DNA of 64,000 bases from Pandoraea oxalativorans (GTDB lineage Bacteria > Pseudomonadota > Gammaproteobacteria > Burkholderiales > Burkholderiaceae). Positions within the stretch are counted from its first letter, which is position 1. Each line of letters starts with the position of its first letter. This document shows positions 9,730 through 19,276 of the stretch, piece after piece. The notes below the pieces were generated by a model. It saw only the letters and a list, made by a program, of their open reading frames with translations. It searched no databases and was not told the origin of the DNA. The DNA is taken from NCBI RefSeq assembly GCF_000972785.3, contig NZ_CP011518.2:569358-633357 (forward strand), in the 5' to 3' direction. The translations under genes and the position numbers were made by a program.

Positions 9730-10203
9730 TCACGCTTGGCCGATGCAGCCGCGCCCGTAGCGTCGCTCCATTGCTTCGAGCACCGCCGGCGCTTCCTTAG
9801 CGTTGGTAATCGGCGGGTGATCGAATCCGGCGTTACATTCCGGTTCGTCCGGCGTTGTGTGGCCGTGGCGGCGGAACGCGGCCGCGCCGTGGGCGCTCAT
9901 GTAGATATCAGTGGCGCGCCGGCCGGGGGACGTGGGTGTGTGCTGTGTCGCCATCCATAAAAGCGTTTCATGCACGGCGAGTCGGCCCGAATCGGCGGCC
10001 GTTGCCGGTTCCTGCGCGAACGCTTGGGCGAACGTCGGCCATTCCAGCGCGCGGCCGGTGGCCGGGTTCGTGATGGGGGCACGGCACCGGCTCGGCGGCA
10101 CGCCCAAACGCAGCAGGCCCGTGACCGTGGCGCGGTCTTCGTCGGTCGGGGCGTAGGCTTGGCCGCGAGGGCGGCGCGTGTGCTTTGGCTTCTCGTCACG
10201 CAT
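9730..10203 (-). CDS. Phage-type HTH protein (terminase-small-subunit-like N-terminus)
   Basis: A 157-residue protein starting MRDEKPKHTRRPRGQ, with GGGAG before the ATG. The segment PTDEDRATVTGLLRLGVPPSRC followed by NPATGRALEWPTFAQAF resembles the helix-turn-helix of small phage proteins in which a numbered 'time point' of the form TDEDR...GIP precedes a conserved recognition helix. The second half diverges from that family. It is divergent from the TacAT pair and may be a prophage remnant. Confidence 0.5.
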   Translation of the reverse strand: MRDEKPKHTRRPRGQAYAPTDEDRATVTGLLRLGVPPSRCRAPITNPATGRALEWPTFAQAFAQEPATAADSGRLAVHETLLWMATQHTPTSPGRRATDIYMSAHGAAAFRRHGHTTPDEPECNAGFDHPPITNAKEAPAVLEAMERRYGRGCIGQA

Positions 10204-10256
10204 GACTCCGTCTCCCGATGGTGTGTCACTGCGCTCGCGGCCGACAACGTTTCTCT

Positions 10257-10310
10257 GTACGGAAAATTGCCGTATAATCTTAATCGTTGTACGGATGACC
10301 TCCGTATGAT
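10257..10310 (+). promoter_or_regulatory. TacAT promoter with two palindromic operators
   Basis: Two inverted repeats, TACGGAAAATTGCCGTA and TACGGATGACCTCCGTA, lie about 30 bp apart. A perfect TATAAT overlaps the end of the first and TATGAT the end of the second. The spacing of about three helical turns and the promoter overlap suit cooperative autorepression by an RHH antitoxin. Confidence 0.7.
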
Positions 10311-10414
10311 CTTTGCCGGGCGAGCGTCTTCGTGGCTCGGCATCGCCAATCACTCCTATCCCCCAAAGTACACGTAGCCAAGTATCCGAACCCCAGTACC
10401 CAGAGGCCAAAAGC

Positions 10415-10687
10415 ATGAACGCAACCGCCCGATTTGAGGCTCGAATCCCGACCGAAGTCCGCGCCCTGCTTGAGCAGGCGGCAGACATTCAAGGTCGCTC
10501 GATGTCCGATTTCGCTATCGCCGCGATTTGGGAAGCCGCAACCAAGGTGATCGAGCAAACCAATCTCGTTCGCCTTTCGGTGGCCGACCAACATCGTTTT
10601 TTTAACGCGCTTCTCTCGCCCGCCGAACCGGCCCCGGCGCTGATGCGAGGCGCGAAGAAGTACCGGCAATTACAGGCGGATGAATGA
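10415..10687 (+). CDS. tacA: DUF1778 (TacA-type) antitoxin
   Basis: A 90-residue protein. The first 60 residues are the ribbon-helix-helix DUF1778 domain (ARFEARIPTEVRALLEQAADIQGRSMSDF); the tail SVADQHRFFNALLSPAEPAP is the conserved toxin-binding segment of TacA proteins. It should neutralise the acetyltransferase encoded next and repress the pair through the palindromes upstream. Its stop overlaps the toxin start by 4 nt. Confidence 0.92.
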   Translation: MNATARFEARIPTEVRALLEQAADIQGRSMSDFAIAAIWEAATKVIEQTNLVRLSVADQHRFFNALLSPAEPAPALMRGAKKYRQLQADE

Positions 10688-11184
10688 CGCAATTTCGCTT
10701 TGTCGCGCTTACCCCGAGCATGGGCCGCACGCCCTTTACGTGTGGCAAACCGGCTTTAGATACATATCTCAAGCAACACGTCTCGCAGGATGTGAAGCGC
10801 GACCTTGCGAAATGCTTTGTAGCCCTTGCCCCTGATGACAGTATCGCGGGTTTCTACACCCTGTCGGCGGCCAGTGTTCCGCTTGACGACTTACCCGCCG
10901 CGCTCGTCAACAAACTGCCCCGCGACCCGGTGCCGGTGGCGCTCATGGGCCGTCTTGCCGTGCACACGGCACATGCCGGGCACGGGCTGGGCGTATCGCT
11001 GATTTTCGACGCCGCCGCTCGCGTGATGGCCTCAGATATTGGCATGCTCGCGCTGATGGTTGACGCCACAGACGACGACGCGAAACGCTTCTATGAACAC
11101 CTCGGTTTCGTCCCCTTGACGGACAAACCGCACACGCTCGTTATCGCTCTGTCCGTGCTGCGCAAAGCACTCGGCAAGCCGTAA
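10684..11184 (+). CDS. tacT: TacT-type GNAT acetyltransferase toxin
   Basis: A 166-residue GNAT protein of standard TacT length. It has FTCGKPALDTYLKQHVSQD at the N-terminus, FYTLSAASVPLDDLP in the core, and the acetyl-CoA loop in MGRLAVHTAHAGHGLGVSL. The C-terminal FYEHLGFVPL motif, including the catalytic-type Tyr, is present. Family members acetylate the amino acid of charged tRNAs and stop translation. It overlaps tacA by 4 nt and appears intact. Confidence 0.92.
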   Translation: MTQFRFVALTPSMGRTPFTCGKPALDTYLKQHVSQDVKRDLAKCFVALAPDDSIAGFYTLSAASVPLDDLPAALVNKLPRDPVPVALMGRLAVHTAHAGHGLGVSLIFDAAARVMASDIGMLALMVDATDDDAKRFYEHLGFVPLTDKPHTLVIALSVLRKALGKP

Positions 11185-11441
11185 GCACTACCGACGCCGG
11201 CGGGCGAAGCGCAGCAGGTCGGCCCCCTTCGGTGCAATCCAGTACCCACGAGCACGCGCCCCCCAGCGCCAAGCGCGGCGGCCTGATGGCGTTCGGCATC
11301 CGGCACGCGCAGTAGCGTATCGCGGGGTGCCGGGTGGGGCGGTGGATCGCCCGGCAAATCGACGGCGAGCGGACGGGGCACAGGGCAACCTTCCATGATG
11401 GGATAAAGAAGTTGCGTTCTCGCGCCGGCTACCTCCCTTTC

Positions 11442-12173
11442 TCAGAATCAACTAAAAGCGCATCTGTCAGCGCTAAAGAAGCAAGTCGCTGACAGCTCGT
11501 AGGGATTGGGTTTTGCGGAAATCGCTGACGCGGCTACGGCTCGAAATGCAAACGGATACTTCGCCAACGGTTGGTTATACCAGGAGCGGTACGCCACCAA
11601 GAGCAGTACGCCACCGACACCGGCCTGCGTCCGCACCTCAAACGCGAATTTACGACTCGAACGCCACACTTCGCAACATCCCAGCAGTCCATCGGATATC
11701 TCGCCCACCGGTTGGCGAACAGAGACGCATCGGCGTTCACGATGTCATGCGTGGCTGTCGAAGAAACGCTCGCGGAAAAGGTACTTTCATTCCTCCGTCA
11801 ATTTGCCGAGCATCGCGCCGGCAAGCGGAACGATGGGGACAACGCATTAGTCCGCCACCTCTATGATGTGGGGTGCGTCGTCAAGGAAGAACAAGCCGTG
11901 GCTCACCGAGCGGCTGCGCACTTCAATGACTCGGTGGCGTTGGATCCGGGCGAATTCACGCGTCACAAAGCGTTTTGGGAAAATCCCGCCGCGTGCATGA
12001 GCGCCGCGCCGCAAACGATGGGCAACGACAAACAGACTGCCGAAGAATACGAGACGAAGCTCATCGCCCTGATCCACGGGTCCGATAAGCCGCCGACCTT
12101 CGCCGAGGCATTGGGCGTATTCAGAGACGTTGCGCGGAAGCGGCTCAACACGATACCGCGCGCACACGCTTAG
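11442..12173 (+). pseudogene. AbiEii-type nucleotidyltransferase toxin, 5'-truncated and broken
   Basis: Reading from about 11442 gives QLKAHLSALKKQVADSS then a stop at 11500. The next frame has FAEIADAATARNANGYFANG and WLYQERY. After a further shift near 11590 the frame is open to 12173 with FTTRTPHFATSQQSIGYLAH and CVAVEETLAEKVLSFLRQF. These are the C-terminal parts of AbiEii/AbiGii toxins (type IV systems). The catalytic N-terminal motif and the AbiEi antitoxin are absent, so only the carcass remains. Confidence 0.8.
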
Positions 12174-12479
12174 CCAATTGATCGCCAGTCGATCACCCGT
12201 CGATGTCCCGCACGACGCGTCGATGCGGCTCTCTCACGACACCATTCATCAGGCGCTCTCTATTCAAGGGCGCGGCGCGCACAAGCGCGAGCGCGAGCGC
12301 GTGGGTTTCCTGCGCACCGCTTAAGCATTGCGAGCTCCCCGGGCACGAGCGCGTGCCCGCGCATGCGCGCGCCTCAGCGAGGAAGGGATGATCTCCAGTC
12401 GGCCCGCACAGGCGGAAGATCGCGCGGTGCCGGGCCACGGGGCAGGGCGACCTATTCATTGGCCGGAACCGATCGCTGA
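12174..12479. other. Spacer without identifiable gene
   Basis: I see only short frames and a purine/pyrimidine-rich GCGC-alternating stretch near 12280-12370. Confidence 0.35.
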
Positions 12480-12905
12480 TCGGCCCACGGGTGGCAGGAT
12501 CAAGCCGCTTCCCAATGCCCGCGCACTTACCTCGCGAGCCCGGCTATGGACGGATGCCGCGCACGAAAAACGGCCCCCGCCGGCCGGCGACCGCGCCGTC
12601 ACGACGGCCAACGCACGCAAGAAAGCCGCGACCGCCCTGCCGGCCGAGTTGTGCCGATCATTGGCCGCGGATCGGGGCAAGGAACTGTCGGATCACGCCC
12701 GTTTCACCCGCGAGTGCGGCATGAAAGTCGTCTTCGCGGCCCCACCTCGTCCATGGCAACGCGGCACGCACGAGAACACCGATGGCCTGTTGCGGCGCTT
12801 GACCGACGCAGGCCGTGTCGGCGGTGTGCCGCCGATCATCGGCGCAATCGATTCGACCGCCGCCGCCCTCAACGGATGTTCGCCACGCCGCTCGCACACC
12901 AAACG
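12480..12905 (+). pseudogene. IS30-family transposase relic
   Basis: The plus-strand frame carries LAADRGKELSDHARFTRECG and APPRPWQRGTHENTDGLLRR, which match the second Asp region and the WQRGxxENxNGLLR signature of IS30 integrase cores. The N-terminal HTH and the final catalytic segment are lost or scrambled. No intact frame exists. Confidence 0.8.
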
Positions 12906-13532
12906 CACTGCGCGCGCTCGAACTTCCCGGGAACACTGGGTTACCTTCGTGTTCCTGGCGCCCTTCGCGCGAGCGTGGGCGTCCTCACAAAATACGAGGT
13001 GGTTCGGGGAAGCCTTTTCGACGGCGTCTCAAAGCCGGCGAGCCCCGCGGTGGCGAAGGCATCATCCGCCATTGACGGACAGACGAAGACGGTCGTCCGG
13101 ATAGCGCGCAACATTGGCGCTTCGCCGCAAGTCTGTCATCGCGGAACCGCCGGCGCCGACGCAAACAGCGGAAAACCGGGGATGAAAACTCGGTACGTGG
13201 CGCGCGCGTGGCCCGGCGGTATCGCGAGCGCCCCGCCGCGCGTCAAGCACCGGGCGTGAACTTTTCCTTGTCGTCGCCGGCGACGCCCGACGACGCGCAC
13301 CATCGCGGGCCAGGCAGCCACGCGCGAGCCGCCGACACTTCCCGTCGACAGCCCCATGGCAGATCCTCCGCAGACAACGGCAGGGAGCCTCGAACGCCAC
13401 GACTCGGCATAATCTCGTCAACGGCACGTTAGCGGTCATTGAGGCTGGTCGCCTGGCGCACAACGGCCGGCGTCGGCGCGCGGCACCGATGGTGCCGCCC
13501 GCGTATCCGCCCGGCGCACGTGCGTGCGCCAA
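12906..13532. other. IS debris without an assignable gene
   Basis: Both strands carry only long arginine/alanine frames. I cannot tie them to a family. Confidence 0.35.
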
Positions 13533-13688
13533 TCAGCCGATCCCCATCAGGGTCACCGCATACTGAGCGGCATACTGAGCGTGTTCGGCGATGCTCGGCA
13601 CCCAGGACACCAGCGTGTCTCCGGTGGGGATCACATACTTGCTAAGTTCGTCGGGAAGCGTGAATTCAAACGCGAGGACTTCGGACAT
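13533..13688 (-). CDS. 51-residue small protein with strong ribosome-binding site
   Basis: GGAG sits 8 nt before an ATG that opens MSEVLAFEFTLPDELSKYVI and ends TLMGIG. The peptide has an acidic N-terminal half, no arginine and a hydrophobic C-terminal half containing a repeated QYA. Composition differs sharply from the junk frames around it. I do not recognise it; it could be a regulatory microprotein, a secreted peptide precursor or a remnant N-terminus. A TCAGGTG half-site lies about 80 bp upstream, but without a correctly spaced -10. Confidence 0.5.
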   Translation of the reverse strand: MSEVLAFEFTLPDELSKYVIPTGDTLVSWVPSIAEHAQYAAQYAVTLMGIG

Positions 13689-13808
13689 GACATATCTCCA
13701 AAAGAAAAAACGTTCGGTTCAAGACGGTTGCTTTTCACGCCAAGCCGGAACAGCGCGGCACCCATTCAAGCTCACCTGAGACAAATCCCAGTACTCAATC
13801 ACCGGTAA

Positions 13809-14740
13809 GCCGTCAGAGGAACCGCTCCCTGTCTTTCGCTGTGATGCGTTAGCCGTCGAGTGCAGTATTGTCATTGCCGGGGGGCCGGGGGATCAGGTCA
13901 AGACCTGAAGTCATGGCCGGCCAAGCGCCATCGCGGGCGCGTCGTCTCGCCGCGCGTCGCGGACACCACGTGTGGACACGCAGGCGTGCGCCAAGAAACG
14001 GATTTTTACGTACGTGTGCAAAGACCGACACTCGCCGGGACGGCGGCGCGACGACGGCGGGATGACGGCGGGATGGGCCCGCCGAAGCGCTTGGCCAGGT
14101 CCTCAGGCGAGACGCCGGTGGCGATTAGGCGGGGCCGGTGGGCGTTGTGCGCCGAACAACCGACGGCATGCGTGGGCGGACTCGGCCCCAACGGGTGGAG
14201 CGCGCCGGGTTTTGAGAGGGCCCCGGGCTTTGTCAGGAATCCGAATCTTGAGACGCGGGCGCGATGAACCGGAACGTCGCCGAATTTTTCGCGGAAGGCC
14301 GCGAGCGATACCTCGGATGCGCGAGCCGCATCCCGAACCTGCGTCGGTGCGCACGGCGCGCGCGTCGATGGCGCTAATGATCGGCGGTATGCGCAGACGG
14401 CTCGCGATTGGGCAAGTGGGACCCGGTGGACCTCCAACCCGGTGGACCTCCGGTGAGCGCGAACGGCGAAAGCTCCTGGCGCGCAAGGTTAAGACGCCGT
14501 GTCGTGCAACGAGATTCACACGGTCGCGAGCGCGCTTTTTTCACCCTGGCGGAGCTCGAGCGCCGTTTCAAGCCCTGAGGGCCTTTGTCGATCAACCTCG
14601 CGCCCCCGTGGGGCCACCGACGCCTGGCGGCCCGGCTGCTGAGTCCGTGCCGATGCTGCGCCCGCGCGAGACGCGGTAAGATTGTGCCACCCGCGGCTCA
14701 CGCGTGGGAGGCACTGCAGGTCTGTCGCATGCCGAAGCTG
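13809..14740. other. IS debris, unassigned
   Basis: Several long frames on both strands are typical high-GC shadows. One minus-strand stretch (about 14100-14430) has a varied composition but matches nothing I know. Confidence 0.3.
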
Positions 14741-14744
14741 CGCG

Positions 14745-15020
14745 AGCGGATGACCCGAGAGGGCATGGCGATTGCACGCGACACCGTCGCTCGGCTGTTG
14801 AAACGACAAGACTTGCGGGGTGCGGTTCGCGGCAAACGAATGCGCACCGCAATTGCCGAAGCGCAGCGGCCGAATCAGCGCCGGGTGTCGGACTTCCCTC
14901 ACGTCACGACGCGGCCGGGCGGGCACTTCGGTGCGGTCGTCATCAACGCCATCGCCTCGGACGATTGGCCCGCGAGTCGGTTCCCCGATGCCCCCGGACT
15001 TCGTACGCGCCACATTTGCA
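14745..15020 (+). pseudogene. IS3-family OrfB relic
   Basis: The frame gives REGMAIARDTVARLLKRQDL and GAVRGKRMRTAIAEAQRPNQ, then a degenerate VSDFPHVTTRPG in place of WVSDFTYVST. This is the HTH-21/rve boundary of an IS3 OrfB. Everything upstream and downstream is missing or unreadable. Confidence 0.75.
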
Positions 15021-15612
15021 TAAGCGCTAACAGCACGCCAACCGGGCGAGGACAGGACACCGATCCCTCTTTCGCTCGGAGGCCCCATAGGTCCGGCTTT
15101 GCCACAGGCTTCGCTACCGCCAACGCCGGGCCGAAGCGGGCGTGGCGCCTTCGAGTGGCCGCCGCGGCGAGAGCGGTGACGACGCGCCGGCTGGCACGAC
15201 CAACGGCCTGTACACGACGGAACCAATGCCTCGGCGTGCCCATGAGAAAACGAGCGAATCGGCCGACCTCGCGACGCTCGCGCCGGTCGCCTGAGGCCCC
15301 CCTCATCAACGGACGGAACCGCGGGGCGATGTCCCGCCCGCCGCAGCCGAGGCCAACGACTCCGGGCAACGCCGAACTACCGCTGACGTGCTCGCATTCA
15401 CTTAGCCGCCCCAAGCCTCACCCGTTGCCGGTGCGGTTCGGGGTTCGGCCGGCCCGGTCCCGGCCACGTCGCAACCGAGCGTGTGACGCCCGAGCGACGC
15501 ACATCACCTCCCGGCGGCGTCGGCCTGCCCGGGTCGACGCGTCTGCGCAAGCGTCCACGCGCGCCTTCCGGCAAGGTCGCCGTGCCGCGCGAACCGTAGC
15601 GCCCGCCCGGAT
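15021..15612. other. IS debris, unassigned
   Basis: No gene recognised on either strand up to the start of the first IS5 copy. Confidence 0.3.
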
Positions 15613-16400
15613 TGGATGAAACGGGTGTGCCCCGTGTCGTCTGCGCAAGCGGCCGGGGCGAGTCGAACATGACCGAGCGACGGTGTCGGGGCGCGAATCG
15701 AGGCTGGACCACCGGGCAAGCAAGGCGATCCGGGGCGAACCGCGGCCGATAACCGCGGGGTTGGTAAAGCCATACTCCGGATCGGCCGAACGGGCGGCCC
15801 GTGGCGCGATTTACCCACCGAAGTGGGCCGTTGGCGTACGGGGTATCTGCGCTTCTCGCGATGGCGTCGCAACGGACGGGAGTGCGTGGCGCACGCGGCG
15901 TCCGGGCCGACGCGGATCAAACGCGGGTGGATCGACTCGAGCGTCGCGCGAGCCCGGCCGCATTCGGCCGGCGCTCGCACAACAGCGGCCCGCAAGCGCT
16001 CGGGCGTTCGCGCGGCGGACTCACGAGCAAGCGGCCTCCGGCGCTCGATCAAGCCGGGCGAGCGCTGCGAATGCTCACCGCCGAAGGACAGGTTCCGGAT
16101 ATTTCCCGGGCGCACGAACGGGTCGCGCCTTCGCGCACGGGCCTCGGGTTCGCCGACACCGGCCATGATGCGGATGACGTCGTGAGCGCCCTGCGCGCCG
16201 CGCGTGCGAAGGCCGTTATTGCACCGCGCTCGAATCGAAAGACCGAGCGTCGCTGTAGTCGTGTGCGGCATCGAACTCGGAACGTCGTCGAACGCTTTTC
16301 CCATCGCGTTCAACATTTTCGTCGCGTCTGCCGGCGTGACGACACGCCCGCCGGCCACTATCTCGCCTTCGCGGCGCCCGCCCGCGGCTTGGGACGGCCA
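15613..16400 (+). mobile_element. IS5-family element, copy A (decayed)
   Basis: The plus strand encodes pieces of an IS5/IS427-type DDE transposase: RWRTGYLRFSRW, QALGRSRGGLTSK, GQVPDISRAHERVAPSRTGL, FADTGHDADDVVSALRAARA and KAVIAPRSNRKTERRCSR. The pieces lie in different frames. About 750 bp is repeated in inverted orientation at 19277-20073 with high but imperfect identity. Homology to that copy begins at CGGATTGGATGAAACGG and fades after GGGACGGCC. Confidence 0.85.
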
Positions 16401-16442
16401 CGCGCCCGCGAGCGGTCTGGGTGGGCCGTTCCGGCCGCCACT

Positions 16443-16486
16443 TCAGGTGTTCACCTGACGCGAGCCGCGCGCCCCTTGACGACAAT
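16443..16486 (+). promoter_or_regulatory. TCAGGTG-box promoter, copy 2 (full palindrome)
   Basis: TCAGGTGTTCACCTGA at 16443-16458 is a perfect 7-2-7 palindrome. GACAAT (16481-16486) follows after 22 nt. The gene starts at 16599. Confidence 0.75.
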
Positions 16487-16598
16487 GTCAAGCAGCCCTC
16501 TAACACCGCTGACACTCTCGCCCCGGCGGCCCGCTTCCCCGGCGCCGGCCTCGCTACGCTCGCCGCGGGCGGCGCGCCGCTCGATAGCAGAAAACACT

Positions 16599-18428
16599 AT
16601 GTCCAACGACTCGATCTCCGCTAGACCGTTTATTTCACTGCCGCTCAAAGGCGTTCTCGACAGTGAGCTGGCTGCCGAATCCATGGATCTGGCCGCTGTC
16701 CAAAAAGGCGAAGCCGGTCGCGCCCGCGGCTGTGTTGAGACAGTCTGGCGAGCTATCGTCCGCGTCCTCGGCCTGACCAATCTGACAGCGGCCGAAACCG
16801 CCGTCGAGGGCATGGCCGGCGCTCCCACCGACCAAGAAAAGCTTGAGCACTACCTGGCACTTATGGACGTGACGGCGAAGGCGGACCACACTCGATTCAC
16901 CTACGAGCGGCAGGGCGAAAGCGTTGTGCTGCGCGTCACCGGCACCCCGCTCGAGCTCAGTTTGGGCGCGTCGAAGCTGGGGAATTGGGAGAGTTGGGAG
17001 AGTCGACTCACCAAGGTGGCGGATTACGACGCGGCCGGGGCCCACCTGTCCCAGGTGGGCAATGTCAACGCCTCGGACTCGAGGGATCACCCGGACGAAA
17101 TCCCGAGCGCACGGTTGCCTTTGCCTGCTGACCGATATGACGAATCGCCTGACGGGGCGGCGGAAAAGAAGCACAGTGCGCATGTTAGGCGCACGTCACG
17201 AGCGCAAGTGCTGGACTTTAAGCCGTCTGTCCGAGAGAAACAGGTTGTCGCTTCGTCGCCGACCGAGGCCGGGGTGGCGCTCCCTGACGAGCGCGGGACT
17301 GACCCATCGGCCCCCAACGCGTCGGGCCCGGAGAACGGGGAAGTGGCTTCGTCGCCGACCGACGCCGGGGTGGCGCTTCCCGGCAAGCCCGAGACTGACC
17401 CATCGGCCCCCAACGCGTCGGGCCCGGAGAACGCGGGTGTGGCTTCGTCGCCGACCGACGCCGGGGTGGCGCTTCCCGGCAAGCCCGAGACTGACCCATC
17501 GGCCCCCAACGCGTCGGGCCCGGAGAACGGGGAAGTGGCTTCGTCGCCGACCCACTCTGGCGTTGCACTCACTGACGTGCGCCAGTCTGGACCATTGTCC
17601 CCCGTCGCGTCGAAAACGATTCGCCCGGCGGATACGAACGTTCGGGCCACCTCCGTCGAAGAGCAGGTCAAGTCGTGGTTCACTCTCGACAGGTTCGGTC
17701 AGCTATGGCAGGCGGTCGCACCGCTGCTTGACGATCCCAACGACTCAGAAAAAATCGACACCGCCAAACTGCATTTTGGACTCGCCATATCCTCCAAATT
17801 TGGCCTCGAGAGCCAGATCGAAGGTTTCCTGGCCCTCAGAGAGCTGGCGAAGAAGTCCGCCCATGAATTTGAAATGGTAGGCCCCAACGGCGCAAAGACT
17901 CATCTGCGCATGGGCACAGTTCACACGCCCTTGGGTCGACAGAACGCGCGGCGCCCCAACGCGGGCGGGCGCGATCGCGTGGGTTTGTCCAATCCGAGAA
18001 CGATCTCGCCGGGTAACGAGTCGTTGGTGCAAAAGAATGAAGCGCCGATTAAGTCGCAGACTACCGCCCCCATGGAGAGCAGGAATGTGCTTGGGGTGCG
18101 CCCATCGCACAACGCCGCACCGAGCGGCGTTCAAAGGCCGACGACACAAGCCCGGCCCCCCACCTGGGCGGACATTGAGCGTTTCTTCAAGTCCAATCAA
18201 ACTCCTGCCAAGGCTCACTTCGCCGCGGTCCTAAACCCCCATTTGAGTCATCAGAGCAGGATGACCAGTTTTACGGAGTTGAAAACGCTGGCGGGGCAGG
18301 CCGCCGCCGGGGACTTTGAAGCGATCAAGGTGGGCGAACGGACGACTCTGAAATTAGGCAAGCATTTCGTGAGCGTGGAGCCAGACGGGAGGGTGGTAAG
18401 CCCAAAGCCCACCGGGCCAAAGTCATGA
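16599..18428 (+). CDS. Modular candidate effector with three related 80-aa domains
   Basis: A 609-residue protein. The chosen ATG follows the box promoter; the frame stays open upstream only through the IS5 relic. An N-terminal module (about 45-125) contains TDQEKLEHYLALMDVTAKAD and FTYERQGESVVLRVTGTPLE. The 36179-36610 gene carries a homologue of it. Two related modules recur near 350-430 (LHFGLAISSKFGLESQIEGF) and 525-609 (FKSNQTPAKAHF). Between modules 1 and 2 lie four 32-residue proline/serine-rich repeats. There is no signal peptide or membrane segment. Function is unknown; secretion as a host-directed effector is inferred from architecture, isolation between IS elements and the shared promoter. 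Confidence 0.7.
   Translation: MSNDSISARPFISLPLKGVLDSELAAESMDLAAVQKGEAGRARGCVETVWRAIVRVLGLTNLTAAETAVEGMAGAPTDQEKLEHYLALMDVTAKADHTRFTYERQGESVVLRVTGTPLELSLGASKLGNWESWESRLTKVADYDAAGAHLSQVGNVNASDSRDHPDEIPSARLPLPADRYDESPDGAAEKKHSAHVRRTSRAQVLDFKPSVREKQVVASSPTEAGVALPDERGTDPSAPNASGPENGEVASSPTDAGVALPGKPETDPSAPNASGPENAGVASSPTDAGVALPGKPETDPSAPNASGPENGEVASSPTHSGVALTDVRQSGPLSPVASKTIRPADTNVRATSVEEQVKSWFTLDRFGQLWQAVAPLLDDPNDSEKIDTAKLHFGLAISSKFGLESQIEGFLALRELAKKSAHEFEMVGPNGAKTHLRMGTVHTPLGRQNARRPNAGGRDRVGLSNPRTISPGNESLVQKNEAPIKSQTTAPMESRNVLGVRPSHNAAPSGVQRPTTQARPPTWADIERFFKSNQTPAKAHFAAVLNPHLSHQSRMTSFTELKTLAGQAAAGDFEAIKVGERTTLKLGKHFVSVEPDGRVVSPKPTGPKS
17251..17565 (+). repeat. 96-bp in-frame repeat, about 3.3 copies
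   Basis: The unit encodes 32 residues of the type SSPTDAGVALPGKPETDPSA then PNASGPENGEVA. Copies start near 17251, 17347 and 17443, and a diverged fourth begins near 17539. The middle copies are almost identical. This looks like a flexible, expandable linker. Confidence 0.93.
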
Positions 18429-18529
18429 CGCGCCTTTGGGATGCGCCGGTGGCGGCGAAGGGCCGTCACCGGGCGGCCGCGGCCTCGCCCACCCCGCGCC
18501 GGATTCGCGTCGTGTCGGCGCTTGACTGC

Positions 18530-19120
18530 CACGACCGTACGGGCCTACGGCAGGCGCATGCGCGGTTGCCGCAGGGTTCGCCGCCAACGTTGATGGCGCA
18601 AGTTGGTTCAGGGCACTATGCGGTCTCGGCCCGTTGTCGTCCTGACGCCATGCCGCGATGACGGCCCAAGCGTGCGCTCGCATCGGGCGCCCGTTGGTCA
18701 GCCGTCGTCGTGGAACGCGTCGTTGAACGATTCGATGTTCGCCTTTCGCGTTGGCGTGCCCGCCTCCGGCAATTTCAGAGTGACGCCGCTCGCATACGCC
18801 CACGGGTCAAGCGCGCGGCTCGTAAATTCGGGCTCCGGGTCCGTTCGCACCGCCTTGCGCTCAACCACGAGGACGCGGTGCACGGTCCGATCACGGTCCG
18901 ATGCCCGAGCGACAGACAAACCTGAGATGCCATGGCCGACGACAATGTCCACAGCCTCTTTCATGAAGTCGTCGACGACGGTCAGACACTTCACACGCGG
19001 GCCACGGCAAAGCGCCTTCATCGCGAAATCGATCGACTCCACCGCATGGGGCGCGCCCGGCAATGCCCGTGGCGCGCGCTCAACCACGCGTCCGTGGCGC
19101 GGGCGCCGGCGTCGCACCGC
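18530..19120 (-). pseudogene. IS3-family OrfB relic (C-terminal half)
   Basis: Minus-strand pieces include RGPRVKCLTVVDDFMKEAVD, RTDPEPEFTSRALDPWAYAS and ANIESFNDAFHDD. These match the rve core (DDFTxE, TDNGPEFTSRA, xIESFNGKFRDE) with damage at the catalytic Asp-Asn-Gly. A second frame supplies WAVIAAWRQDDNGPRPHSAL, the normal end of this family. Frameshifted and inactive. Confidence 0.87.
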
Positions 19121-19276
19121 CTAGCGTGCCTCACGGTACGAGCGACAGCCGCGCGTGTGAGGGGCGAGCGTGCCGGTGCGCTCCACCCGGGGCGCGCGGT
19201 CGGCGGCAGCCGAATCGACGACGCTCATGCGCCAACGCCACCAAACGTGCCGCCGGGGCCCGTGCACATTCTTACC

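Noticed and set aside
13771..13786. TCAGGTGAGCTTGAAT upstream of the 51-residue gene as an eighth box
   Set aside because: Only the left heptamer matches and the position for the -10 reads GGCGTG, so I left it as a possible half-site.
15504..16358. A 284-codon minus-strand frame
   Set aside because: Antisense shadow of IS5 copy A; the transposase motifs are on the plus strand.
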